The notes under the pieces are model-generated. The model was not told the origin of the DNA, searched no databases, and saw nothing but the letters and a program-made list of their open reading frames with translations. Positions 1 through 9,463 of a stretch of DNA of 27,860 nt are shown here, piece after piece. Source of the DNA: Tulasnella sp. 424. Its lineage: Eukaryota > Basidiomycota > Agaricomycetes > Cantharellales > Tulasnellaceae. A program made the translations under genes and the position numbers. The stretch spans positions 1 to 27,860 of the forward strand of contig WSUB01000307.1 of NCBI GenBank assembly GCA_019633425.1. The letters are read 5' to 3'. How positions within the stretch are numbered: position 1 is the stretch's first letter; each line of letters opens with the position of its first letter.

Positions 1-4
1 TCAC

Positions 5-338
5 CCAGGATGGTTCTTAAGCTCCTCGATGGAAACGGTATCCTTTCCAGTGCCGTTGCCTCCGTGACCGCGAGTTTCGACCTCACCCTCAAGAAGGGTG
101 AAGTCGTGCGAGGAGACTTCGATGATGCCAACCGCAAAGCTTAAGAATTCAACAGACAAACTTGTTGTCAGCAGCACGTCGAATGAAACGATGTTGACTT
201 AAAAAAGGAAACGCACAATTTCGGGCTGTCCTTGTGGAACTTCCAAGTGTACTTGACAACCGTGGGGTGACCCTTCTTGACAGAGGCGGAGGTGATGCTG
301 AGACCGTTGGAGCGAGCAGCGACGGAGGAGGGAGCCAT
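5..338 (-). CDS. Family F small protein, copy c1 (exons 1-2, 3' part beyond window)
   Basis: Exon 1 is 217-338 and exon 2 is 5-139, split by a 77-nt intron (140-216) with donor GTGCGT and acceptor TTAAG. The next donor (GTGAGC type) begins at position 4, so exons 3 and 4 lie left of the window. The start is the ATG at 338-336, which follows a CT-rich leader and a TATA-like box at 458-465. The 86 visible residues begin MAPSSVAARSNG, carry the core ITSASVKKGHPTVVKYTW (residues 15-32), then FAVGIIEV and a Gly-rich turn around GHGGNGTG. By eye they equal those of c3. There is no signal peptide or membrane segment. The alternating hydrophobic pattern suggests a small beta sandwich, possibly like the Kre9/Knh1 N-terminal domain; that is inference. 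Function unknown. Confidence 0.82.
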
Positions 339-457
339 TGAAAAAGTTGAAAGGTGGAAAAGGGAAGAAAAAGTAGTGGAGAAGCTAAAGTAAAGTAAAA
401 GAAGAGAAGAGAGAAGACTGGGTTGATGAGGACTGAGAGGTAGCCAAGTCGACCTGG

Positions 458-465
458 TTTAAATA
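458..465 (-). promoter_or_regulatory. TATA-like box of c1
   Basis: Minus-strand TATTTAAA lies about 120 bp upstream of the c1 ATG. The same element, in the same flanking context (CCAGG on its 3' side in minus-strand reading), precedes c2, c3 and c6 at nearly the same distance, which supports a promoter role. Confidence 0.6.
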
Positions 466-1444
466 GCATCAGAGTGGCTCACAGCTCCATTCACAGCGCC
501 GCCCAGTTACGGCAGGACTGGGACGTTAGGGGCATCTCACCGCGACACTGCAACAACGAAGGACACCGGATCCGATCGGACATGGCCAATTACCAGGTTT
601 GGAAGGGCAGTACCGGCCCGTCGAGCAATGGCGTTTTGGCACGCCTCAAGCACACCGTTACACAAATAGACGGGCAGGTCCGAGCGCGCTCCGTTAATAG
701 AACCACATAATTTTCGTTTTCTCTTGGCAGCTAGGCGGAGTTTCGTCGAAGCTGTGCGGGAAGGGCACTGCAACCCCAAAACGGTAGCTGATCGACGGCA
801 TCTACGTGACCGACAAAGTTGAACAAGCTGAGTGATCTCACATAACGGGAATATGGAAGCCGTTGAATGTAACATAAGTAAACGCTCAGTCAGGGCCGCC
901 CCTAGCCTTCCTGCGGCTAAACGGGCTTTCCCCTCTGCGTCTCCGACGGGTCGAATGTACGCATTCCGCAACGAGTAGAATGTTCTCTAGTGCGGAGAGA
1001 ATGGTGTGATGATCGACGAATGCATACGTGTACATCCAGTGGTGCTTGTAAATCGGAATCCAAGGTGGTTAGAGTTCATGGTTATTTGGGAAAATGAGGC
1101 GTACTTGGTGAGGCGGTGCACCCGCTGAAGTCACATCCGGCAAGCACTCGTCCTTCCACCAACCAAGCGGAGAGACTTGGCACCGAATCGGATCGAGACA
1201 CCCGCTCAACGAGTGGAAAGAAAAGAACAATATTAATGAGAACCAGCGCACAGGATTGACTATGTGGAGTCGAGGAACACGCAAAACACAGCTTTCAATA
1301 CCTCATACGACTTGTACAACCAGCTAGAGAGACAGTGAAGGAAACCAGGACTCGAACCGAAATGCAGAAATGTACAGAGGATTCGGGAGAATAATGAAAA
1401 CAAAGATCAGTGAGAAGAAAGATGAGCGAAAAGGACTTGATCGA
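466..1444. other. Intergenic stretch, no gene supported (A1)
   Basis: Contains the conserved promoter-distal sequence of c1 and the 3' flank of gene H. Overlapping open frames occur on the minus strand (for example 537-971), but the matching stretches of A2 and A3' break or shift those frames. I see no tRNA, rRNA or transposon signature that holds up. Confidence 0.5.
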
Positions 1445-2827
1445 TTATGGAAAGGATTCGTCGGAGTCGTCATCGGAAGAAGACAAGGCTGGCGGCCATC
1501 TCTTCCACCCTGGCCCCTCCCAAAGACCCATACCTTTCTTCCCTTTACCGACTCTAGCGACTTCGCCTGATAGCTCCTCAGTCCTCCAGGCATCTCCATT
1601 AACCTCCGCGCGATCCTCACTCGAGCGTCGTGCACCACCCAAAACACCCCATCCGCTCTGGCCCGCCGCCAACCCAGCCTTCTTTTCGAACCTCTCCCGA
1701 TGACCCGCTGTCCACTCCTCGTCCCAGCAATGAATCATCCCTCTCAGCTTCCCACTAACCTCCGACCAAACCTCCTCATCGCGGACCTCTGCTGGTCCCA
1801 CCGTGCGCACGACGTGGCCCCAGACCGCCCTTCGCCCCTCCGAGTTGATTTGCCTCTCGAGAGGCGTCCGCCCCTTGTCGAATCGGCGCCGTTCCTCGGG
1901 GTTCATGAAGTACATAGTGGTGTTGAGCGTCGAAAAGGGAACGTCGTACGCCTCTTCGAATTCCGCGACGCGGTTCTGGTGGGTCCTGAATTGGACGGTG
2001 TAGGATTTGCGTTGCGCATGGGTGCTTCCGGGTTGGACGATGGTTCCTCCGACGGGTGCGACGTTGGTTGCTGAGCTGCTTGGGGTGGGTGTAGCGAGGA
2101 CGGATGAGGGGGAGTGGGGTTTCCACTGAGAAAGGAGGTTCGGCGTTGGGTACGTGGCGGGCTCGAGGTCTAGGCTGAGCAGCTCTGGGGGCGTGGGCTT
2201 GATGCGGAGCTTGCGGCAAGGTCTGATGGCACGCTTTAAACGGTTTTTAGAGGTTTTACGGGAGGTCGATGGTGGTGAGGATGATGGGAGGGTCGTCGGT
2301 GGGGTCGTCGCGCTGCACCGGACAGAGTGATCTGCCTCCGAGTCGCAGATGAGTACGGTCGCTGGGCCAGTAGTTGAAGGAGCTAGACGCAGTCATCGTA
2401 AATGCTCAGCGGTCGCTCTTCGCGAGGGTCTCGTCAATAAAATATCTACATACCATCACTGCCTGTGGAAGACGGCTCGGCGTCAACCACCTGCCTCGAT
2501 ACCGGCTTGATTGAGTCTAGAGGAGTCGCACTTACAGCTCCAGAGGAGAATGTAAGGCAAAACGCCAATCAGAAAAGTTCAGGACGCCTTCGTCGACAGA
2601 GATGAATACGAAGAGAACTCACAAATGGGGGAAATGACAATGTGATGAGATGGAGTACGTGAAGGGCCGCGAGGGAGACTGAGTGACGAGGGAAGTGAGA
2701 GAGGAGGGCGGGTGTGTTTGGGTCTTGTAGGGAGGTGTAGTGAGGTTGTGGGAGGAGTAAGAGATCCTGGGCGAGAGTAAAATAGCTGATATGTTGGAAC
2801 CGATCGCGTCTCCGTAGTGCTGGACAT
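1445..2827 (-). CDS. Gene H, copy A1: unrecognised Pro/Ser-rich protein with charged C-terminal half
   Basis: Inferred exons are 2623-2827, 2454-2549 and 1445-2382, giving 412 aa in a single frame. The start ATG at 2827 begins MSSTTETRS and lies about 115 bp below a TATAAAA box. The N-terminal half is low-complexity (Pro, Ser, Thr). The C-terminal half is helical and charged, with FMNPEERRR, a Trp-rich region around AVWGHVVRTVGPAEV and DEEVWSEV, and an acidic tail SSSDDDSDESFP. The intron 1 acceptor is CAT here, where the A3' copy has CAG. An AG 12 nt further on (exon from 2537) would keep the frame and give 408 aa. Intron 2 (2383-2453) has normal ends. I do not recognise the family. It could be a functional gene with a shifted acceptor or an early pseudogene. 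Confidence 0.5.
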
Positions 2828-2942
2828 GAAGTTGACGAGGATGAGCTAGAGAAAGGGTCGTTGGTGTGAAGATGAAGGGACTATGGGGGGCAGCGAAGGT
2901 AACGAAGGTGAAGTTGTGGGGGATCGTCAGAGAAGAATCCCG

Positions 2943-2949
2943 TTTTATA
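2943..2949 (-). promoter_or_regulatory. TATA box of gene H (A1)
   Basis: Minus-strand TATAAAA about 115 bp upstream of the H start codon. A2 has TATAAAG and A3' TATAAGA at the same place, so the box is best preserved in A1. Confidence 0.6.
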
Positions 2950-3037
2950 GTAATTTTTGAATCCACTTACCAGCAGCAGACGAAATCCCAATCGAGGTAT
3001 TGACAAGGCCCATTTCCAAATCACGATGTATTACGGG

Positions 3038-3255
3038 GGCTTGATGATTCGAATTCCATTCTGGACGATGTTGACATCGCTCCAAACACCGCCGCGCGGT
3101 AGGCCAATGGGCAATGGCACCAGAACGCGACAGATTCCGGTGACGTCGCCATACGACACGACCACAGACTGGACGCCAATGTACATCCCAGGGCGTCTGA
3201 GCACCCTCGAGTTGTTGTCGTTCTGACCAGGATTCCGCGTAACGTGTCGAAGTCC
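3038..3255 (-). pseudogene. Degenerate coding-like segment upstream of H (A1)
   Basis: On the minus strand, one frame after a CCCCGCAG acceptor-like site reads EGLRHVTRNPGQNDNN, then a hydrophobic stretch containing VTGICRVLVPLPIGLPRGG and WSDVNIVQNGIRII before a stop. A2 and A3' carry the same frame in pieces with mostly conservative changes, but A2 has a 1-nt insertion (GTTTCTGG for GTTCTGG) and A3' a 2-nt insertion near ATATATAC. The pattern suggests an old exon, now broken in two of three copies. No family recognised; it might instead be chance. Confidence 0.3.
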
Positions 3256-3765
3256 CTCCTGCGGGGAGTTATGATCAACTCAGCACTGACCCCAGAGACC
3301 GGCGCGTTTCCCTACAATAAACAAACCCACCTTATATTCATTCATTTGACATTCCACACACTCGACCAAGGACGGCTCAAGGAGCTTGAAGGCCCTCAAA
3401 CAGTCGGTAGGACCCTTCGACCCGTCGGATAGGCTTCCTTTGAGGGATTGATCAATCCTTGAAACCCCGGAATACTCCTTAGGCTATATATGTGAGCCAA
3501 TGCGATGTAAGCTCCTCGCGTCAGGACACCGACGGCTCCCGAAAACGAACAGTGCCTACTTGCGTCACTCCACCACCTTGGCCACTCTCAACCACGAACG
3601 CGCTCGTATCCTACTACCCGGTGTCACGACGCCTTAGCTCTAGCAGTATTCCAATTTCAAGTCGTCGTTCGTGAATGAGGTCGGTCGCTGTGCGCCAGCC
3701 GATGCCTGAACACTCGAGTCGCAAAGCCGGGCCCCCACCCAGTCTCACTCGACAACAGCCCATAC

Positions 3766-4372
3766 ATCTTTCACTGGGTGCGGACTTGTAGCTCTCGCTC
3801 TCAGTAAAGAAGGATGGTCGACAAAGAAGGGAACCGGGAGCAGCCCGGTACTCGCACCTCGACGTATGCCCGGCTGCCATACCAGAAGCCGAAACCACAA
3901 AAGAGCGTCCTTCGTGACGCAAAGCGACGAGGAGACCTCAGCCCTGGCATGTTATAGCATCGCGGGACCTCCTAGGGCTTATCATATCACTAGTCACAGC
4001 GAGGCTAGGTGCTCGATCGAGGAACGTTTGGCAATCTGGGGCTCCACGACGACCCGTAAAGTCGCAAGAAATGGGGATCTTTTCACTGAGTGCATACTTG
4101 TACCTTGCGCTCGCTGTAAGGAAGGACGGTCGACAAAGGATGGACCCGGAAGCAGCGCGGTACTCGCCCCTCGACGTATACCCGGCTTGCTATACAGAGG
4201 CCGATACCACAGAGGAGCGTCCTTCGTGACGTAAAAGCCACGAGGAGACCTCAGCCCTCGCAGGGTATCTAGGGCTGATAATCTGTGAACTCTGGTCACA
4301 GTGAGGCGGGGCCTTTCGACGAACGTTTGGAAATCCCGGGGCTCCGCGACCCGTAAAGTCGTAAGAAATGAG
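3766..4372. repeat. Tandem repeat, two diverged units of about 312 bp (A1)
   Basis: Unit 1 starts near 3766 and unit 2 near 4077. Both contain GGTCGACAAAG (offset 312), a TCGCxCCTCGACGTAT stretch, CGTCCTTCGTGACG, CGAGGAGACCTCAGCCCT and GACCCGTAAAGTCG. The same pair occurs in A2 with the same 312-bp offset and, inverted, in A3'. Since 312 is a multiple of three, open frames can run through both units by chance. Confidence 0.8.
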
Positions 4373-5705
4373 CTCCTCGATAACCCCAAGATTCATTTGT
4401 ACTGAATTGGCTGTTCGAGAGATCCCGGGAAGATGCTCTACTCGGGGAAAGGGGCCTGTCACCTTGCGGAGTGGGCCAAACTGCTGGGTGAGTTTAAGCT
4501 CAAATGGTGCCCCAGTGCAGTTAATATGAATATGCACCCAGGATTCGAAACAGCTCTGAGCAAGGTTTGACAGTGTTGAGTCCGTTGGGCAGAGTCACCA
4601 TCAAGCAGATCTGACGGGGTAGTCATGCCGCGTCTTCTGAATTAGGATGACTGCTCGTTCGTTCAAGTGAATAGAGCGACGAGCCAAGAAGATTTCAAAG
4701 ACTCCCAACGTACACGATGCAGAGCCCATCCGACCCTTTTTTTTGATCCTGCGGGACGAGCAGATCGAGCATCTTCATGGGGTCCCGGGTCGCGCATCTC
4801 GTCTTCCGAATCTTACCGCGCAGCACTTAACACTTGGCTTGGCTAAGGGACAACGAGACCCGCTGATAAGAGGAACAGCCCGGACCAGTGTTGGGATAAA
4901 AGTGTTAGCGCAAACGGCTCATGCCTGGGGCCAGACGAGGTTCGACGTGATGAACGCAAAGGCAGGAACAAGGGTGGACTTCCCCAATTAAAGCCCCCCA
5001 TTTGTTAAGCATTCATAGAAGAGGCCTGACCTCAGTAAATGAAAAGACATGCGCTTTGATATCCTGAAGTATTGGAGAGAGCAAGATGAGCTTGGGAGCG
5101 AAATCCGTTGAACGCCCCTTCCACCGTAAGTATCCAGTCAACAGATTTTGGCGCTTGGGCCACGTATCGTTTGTACGAATCTCGGAGCCCCCTCAGATAA
5201 TATTTCCGAGTCGACCAAGTTTGTATTATTTGGTTTGTTGAGCTTTTTAGCTTCCGCTTTCACGCGGGAGAGAAAAACAAAGTTAATTGCGAACGGAGCG
5301 GAGAAGTAAATATTTTGTCCTTGGACTCGGACTGGACGGCTCTTTCTCTGCCGGACAGGCCGCTCGGGTATGCAAAAGCCGGGACGTGGATTCCTCTAAT
5401 TACACGGAAGGATCATACCCTGAGCGATATCTTGGAGACGAGTGTGGGATTCGTGTGGAATGGGAGTGAGAACGGCGGAGACGCCTGCGAGCGGATTTGC
5501 CGACGGAGGTGAACGGGGTTTTCGGTTGTCAATCTCGTCGGTTCCTCAGCACGTGCCCCGCGTCAATATAAATGCGCCCAATTGATTCGTTGCCCTTTGA
5601 ATTGTCCATATCCATATGCCATAGCTAGTCCGACTTTACAGGCATGCATGTCGTGTACACATAAGATGAAAGAAAAAGCCGTGAGATGGAGAGATATCGG
5701 TCGAC

Positions 5706-6255
5706 TTAGAAGTCGCTCTTCTTGACTTGGAAAGCTTTGCTGGTGGCGAAGACATTATCGTGGTCGCTAAAGGGACGGGAGATCAGTTACTGCAGATGCA
5801 AAAGGTGGCAATTGACACTTACTTGACGTCAACCAAAACAAGGGTGTATTTGCTACAAGAGCGGGTAAAAAAATATATTTCGTGCGTGAGCGTTCAAGTC
5901 AAGTCAGGTTTTGTTCGAAAAACGGCTCACCCAGGATGGTTCTTAAGCTCCTCGATGGAAACGGTATCCTTTCCAGTGCCGTTGCCTCCGTGACCGCGAG
6001 TTTTGACCTCACCCTCAAGAAGGGTGAAGTCGTGTGAGGAGACCTCGATGATACCAACTGCAAAGCTTAAGAATTGAACTTGGTGTTAGCAGCACGTCGA
6101 ATGAAACGATGTCGAGTTAAAACGGAGACGCACAATTTGGGACTGTCATCGTGGAACTTCCAAGTGTACTTGACAACCGTGGGGTGACCCTTCTTGACGG
6201 AGGCGGAGGTAATGCTGATACCGTTGGAGCGAGCAGCGACTGAGGAGGGAGCCAT
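5706..6255 (-). CDS. Family F small protein, copy c2 (complete, 115 aa)
   Basis: Exons are 6134-6255, 5931-6065, 5823-5852 and 5706-5766 (122, 135, 30 and 61 nt), total 348 nt for 115 aa plus TAA. Introns have donors GTGCGT, GTGAGC and GTAAGT and acceptors TTAAG, TGTAG and TTTAG. The protein has the family core ITSASVKKGHPTVVKYTW (residues 15-32), FFAVGIIEV (41-49), the Gly-rich turn, KDTVSIEELKNHPG, then KYTLVLVDVN (87-96) and a C-terminus ATSKAFQVKKSDF. Differences from c1 and c3 include Ile13 for Leu, Asp36 for Lys, and a Glu-to-Lys change in exon 2. No signal peptide. The corresponding copy has been deleted from the inverted right arm. Cellular role unknown. Confidence 0.88.
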
Positions 6256-6370
6256 TGAGAAAGTGGAAAGGTTGGTAAGTGGAAAAGTAGTGAAGAAGCT
6301 AAGGTAAAGTAGAGAAGAGAAGAGAGAAGACTGGTTTGGTGAGGACCGAGAGGTAGCCAAGTCGGCCTGG

Positions 6371-6378
6371 TTTAAATA
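6371..6378 (-). promoter_or_regulatory. TATA-like box of c2
   Basis: Minus-strand TATTTAAA about 116 bp upstream of the c2 ATG, in the same context as in c1, c3 and c6. Confidence 0.6.
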
Positions 6379-7369
6379 GCATCGGGGTGGCTCACAGCTC
6401 CATCCACTGCGCCGCTCAGTCATAGCAGAATTGGGACGTTAGGAGGGTGTCACCGCAGCACCGCAAAAGCACGAACTGCTAACCTGATCGGACATGGGCA
6501 ATACCAAGCTTGGAAGAGCAGTACCGGCCCGTTGAATACAAGCAATTGCGCTCGGCAATCCTCAAGCACCCCACAATTTACGCAATTAGACGGGCAGCTC
6601 TAAGAGCGCTCCGTGAATGAAAAAAATGTTTGCCGCGCTGCCCCTTTTTTTTTCCTCTTGGCAGCGGGACGGGAGTTCTTTGAAGCGGTGTGGGAAGCAC
6701 TGCAACGAACATTGCACCGTTTGCCGCCTCCTCTCGACGGCCGAGACGTGACCGACGAAATGAACCAAGTGACGCTTCTATATAGCTGAGCGCGGAAGCC
6801 GTTGACTGTCATGTAGCAAGCGCTCGGTCCGGGCCGCCCTCGCCTTTCGATGGCTGAACGGGCTTTCCCTCTGCGTCGCCGCCTGGGGGTCGTCCCTCGG
6901 TAGTTATCTGCCTCGAGCCCGGGTTGAAGAACGGTTTGTGCAAAAAGCAGAGCATTCTCAAATGTCAAGACAATTGTGGTCTTGAACAGTCGACGGGGCT
7001 TGTAGACTCTGTATGTTGTCAAGGTGGTTAGAGCGCGTGAGGTGGTGAGGCGGTGTTTCGGTTCAAGTCACAGGCACCTCCGCCCCCCCCGGGATTCAAA
7101 GTGGATGGGCTTGGTGCTGCACGTTATTTTTGAATCGGATCGAGACGCCCCCTCAACAAACGGGAGACGTATCACAGTGAATACCAACGAACCGTAGTGG
7201 CTATGTATAGTCGAGGAAGCCGCAACACATAGCGTCAACATCACACGTCATTCGGCTTCGACAGGGAGCTTCGGATACGGTGAAGGCATAAGGACTCGAT
7301 CGAATGCAGAAAAGACTGGGGCATTCAGCGGAATGGTGAAAACAAATATCATTGAAAAAAGAAGATGGA

Positions 7370-7550
7370 ACGAAAGGGCTTGATCCTCTCTCTATGGAAA
7401 GGATTCGTACGTCGGAGTCGGAAGAAGATCGAAGGTTGACGGAAATGTTGTCCACACTGGCGCCTCCCAAGGATTCATCCGTTTCTTCCATTTACCACCT
7501 CAAGCGACTTCGCTCCCTATAACCTTCGGGTCACCCTCACTCAAGCGGCA
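7370..7550 (-). pseudogene. Remnant of the gene H 3' end in interval B
   Basis: Minus-strand sequence corresponds to the C-terminal coding part of H: the acidic Ser/Asp tail is still visible as SSSDSD, but codons have been lost and the DESFP stop context is changed. The upstream two-thirds of H are absent. Confidence 0.5.
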
Positions 7551-7771
7551 CTCGACCCGTCGCCTTTGCTTCCGACGTTTGCCACAAATGATACTTCGTC
7601 CAAAGAACTGAAAACGTGAAATGGCTTCGCAGCCGCATTTATGCCATATGTAAGTACGAGGTATCATACAAATGCAAGTCCGTGCTAATGAGCTACAGCA
7701 TGGGTGGAGATCGAAGAGTCCGACGAGAGAGGAGGTCACATCATGTCAAAGAAATGGGGTCCTGGGCGAGC

Positions 7772-8324
7772 TTAGAAGTCGCTCTTCTTGACCTGGAAAG
7801 CTTTGCTAGTGGCGAAGACATTATCGTGGTCGCTAAAGGGACGGGAGATCAGTTACTGCAGATGCGAAAGCTAGTGATTGACGCTTACTTGACGTCAACT
7901 AAAACAAGAGTGTATTTGCTGCAGGAGCGGGTACATATTTCGTGGGTGAGCGTTCAAGTCAAGTCAGGTTTTGTTCGAAAAACGGCTCACCCAGGATGAT
8001 TCTTAAGCTCCTCGATGGAAACGGTATCCTTTCCAGTGCCGTTGCCTCCGTGACCGCGAGTTTCGACCTCACCCTCAAGAAGGGTGAAGTCGTGCGAGGA
8101 GACCTCGATGATGCCAACCGCAAAGCTTAAGAATTCAACAGACAAACTGGTTGTCAGCAGCACGTCGAATGACACGATGTCGACTTAAAAAGGGAAACGC
8201 ACAATTTCGGGCTGTCCTTGTGGAACTTCCAAGTGTACTTGACAACGGTGGGGTGGCCCTTCTTGACAGAGGCGGAGGTGATGCTGAGACCGTTGGAGCG
8301 AGCAGCGACGGATGAGGGAGCCAT
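7772..8324 (-). CDS. Family F small protein, copy c3 (complete, 115 aa)
   Basis: Exons are 8203-8324, 7991-8125, 7889-7918 and 7772-7832, the same lengths as c2 (122, 135, 30, 61 nt), for 115 aa plus TAA. Donors are GTGCGT, GTGAGC and GTAAGC; acceptors TTAAG, CTGCAG and TTTAG. As far as the window shows, residues 1-86 match c1, although the nucleotide sequences differ at several third positions (for example CACCGTTGTC against CACGGTTGTC). The C-terminus is KYTLVLVDVN then DHDNVFATSKAFQVKKSDF. The start is fixed by the MAPSS context and by a TATA-like box at 8453-8460. No signal peptide or transmembrane segment. Function unknown; the intact frame and splice sites suggest an expressed gene. Confidence 0.88.
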
Positions 8325-8452
8325 TGAAAAAAGTGGAAAAGTTGAAAGGTGGAAAAGGGAAGAAAAAGTAGTGGAGAAGCTAAAGTAAAGTAAAAGAAGA
8401 GAAGAGAGAAGACTGGGTTGATGAGGACTGAGAGGTAGCCAAGTCGGCCTGG

Positions 8453-8460
8453 TTTAAATA
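8453..8460 (-). promoter_or_regulatory. TATA-like box of c3
   Basis: Minus-strand TATTTAAA about 129 bp upstream of the c3 ATG, in the same flanking context as c1, c2 and c6. Confidence 0.6.
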
Positions 8461-9463
8461 GCATCAGAGTGGTTCACAGCTCCATTCACAGCGCCGCCCA
8501 GTTACGGCAGAACTGGGACTTTAGGGGCATCTCTCACCGTGACACTGCTAAACCGAAGGACACCGGATCCGATCGGACATGGCCAATACCAGGTTTGGAA
8601 GGGCAGTACCGGCCCGTCGCGCAATGGCGTTTTAGCAGGCCTCAAGCCCGTAGACGGGCAGGTCCAAGAGCGCTCCGTGAATAGAAACATGTACTCCGAA
8701 TTGCTGCTTCCGTTTTCTCTTGGCAGCTTGGCGGAGTTTCGTTGAAGCTGTGTGGGAAAGGCACTGCACCCCAAAACGGATCGTGCACCGTTTGCTGATC
8801 GACGGCATCTACGTGACCGACAAATTTGAACAAGCTGAGTGATCTCGCATAACGGGGATATGTAAGCCGTTGAATATACGTAGGTAAACGCTCAGTCAGG
8901 GCCGCCTTAGCCTTTCTATGGCTAAGCGGGCTTTCCCCTCTGGGCCGCCGGCTGGGAAGGCGGTCGTCCTTGTCCGTCGATGTACGCGCTCCGCAACGAG
9001 TAGAGTGTTCTCTAGTGCAGAGATAATCGTATGGTGATCGACGAATGCATACAGCCTGACCGGACGCTTTTCAAGGTGGTTGAAGTTTTTGGTTTAGAAA
9101 GTGAGGCGCAAGCTTGGTGAGGCGGTGTGCCCGCTGAAGTTACATGAACCTCGTCCGTCCCTTCCCCCAACCCAGCAGAAGATAGGCTTGGCACTGCACG
9201 TTTTGAATCAGATCGAGACACCCCTCAACGAGTGGAAAGAAAAGGCCAGTAAGAGCCAACGAAATGGATGGACTATGTGTAGTCGAGGAGCACGCAAAAA
9301 CACAGCTTTCGGCACCTGATTCGACTTGTACAGCCAATTAACTAGAGAGATACAGTGGGGGAAATCAGGACTCGAACCGGAGTGCAGAAATGTACAGAGG
9401 ATTCGGGAGAATAATGAAAACAATCATCAGTGAGAAGAAAGATGAGCGAAAACACTTGATCAA

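Larger units (their letters stand above)
339..5705. repeat. Interval A1: duplicated block between F copies c1 and c2
   Basis: This block recurs as A2 (8325-13420, same orientation) and A3' (22374-27487, inverted). From the c1 side it holds the c1 promoter, about 1 kb with no convincing gene (466-1444), the H gene (1445-2827), a degenerate coding-like segment (about 3038-3255), a 312-bp tandem repeat (about 3766-4372), a further unrecognised stretch, and the 3' flank of c2 (about 5300-5705), which also follows c4. Copies differ by scattered substitutions and many small indels; most open frames outside H are not preserved between copies, so I treat the remainder as noncoding. Confidence 0.85.
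2950..5705. other. Distal part of A1 with no intact gene recognised
   Basis: Apart from the degenerate segment (3038-3255) and the tandem repeat (3766-4372), nothing here looks like a conserved gene. Short open frames (for example 3866-4234, 4743-4991) are not kept in the other copies. About 5300-5705 is the 3' flank shared by c2 and c4. Confidence 0.45.
6256..7771. repeat. Interval B: shortened ancient relative of interval A
   Basis: Lies between c2 and c3. Its order mirrors the first 1.7 kb of interval A: an F promoter, the motif GGGCCGCC followed by CGGGCTTTCCC, then AAGGTGGTTAGAG and GGTGAGGCGGTG, then sequence matching the 3' end of gene H (about 7300-7550), including TATGGAAAGGATTCGT and GTCGGAAGAAGA. 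The rest of A is missing, and the c3 3' flank follows. An inverted copy (B') lies at 21616-22373. No intact gene recognised: a minus frame at 7201-7491 stays open in both B and B', but it reads through the H-tail remnant. Confidence 0.7.

Noticed and set aside
537..971. 144-aa minus-strand frame in the c1 upstream region
   Set aside because: Not conserved as a frame in A2 and only partly in A3'; it overlaps promoter-distal sequence with indels.
1340..1372. Pol III B-box-like GGTTCGAGTCC on the minus strand (also in A2 and A3')
   Set aside because: No A box or cloverleaf partner upstream, and it lies in the 3' flank of gene H.
3180..3220. RRPGMYIG, resembling the GyrB-type ATPase motif
   Set aside because: Only the heptapeptide matches; surrounding residues do not fit topoisomerases, and A3' shifts frame at this point.
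7020..7080. tRNA-like or SINE-like motif (GGTGGTTAGAGCG followed by GGTTCAAGTC at tRNA-like spacing)
   Set aside because: The T stem has mismatches, the anticodon stem pairs poorly and there is no acceptor stem; the A-interval counterparts lose the B-box match. At most a very old tRNA-derived fragment.
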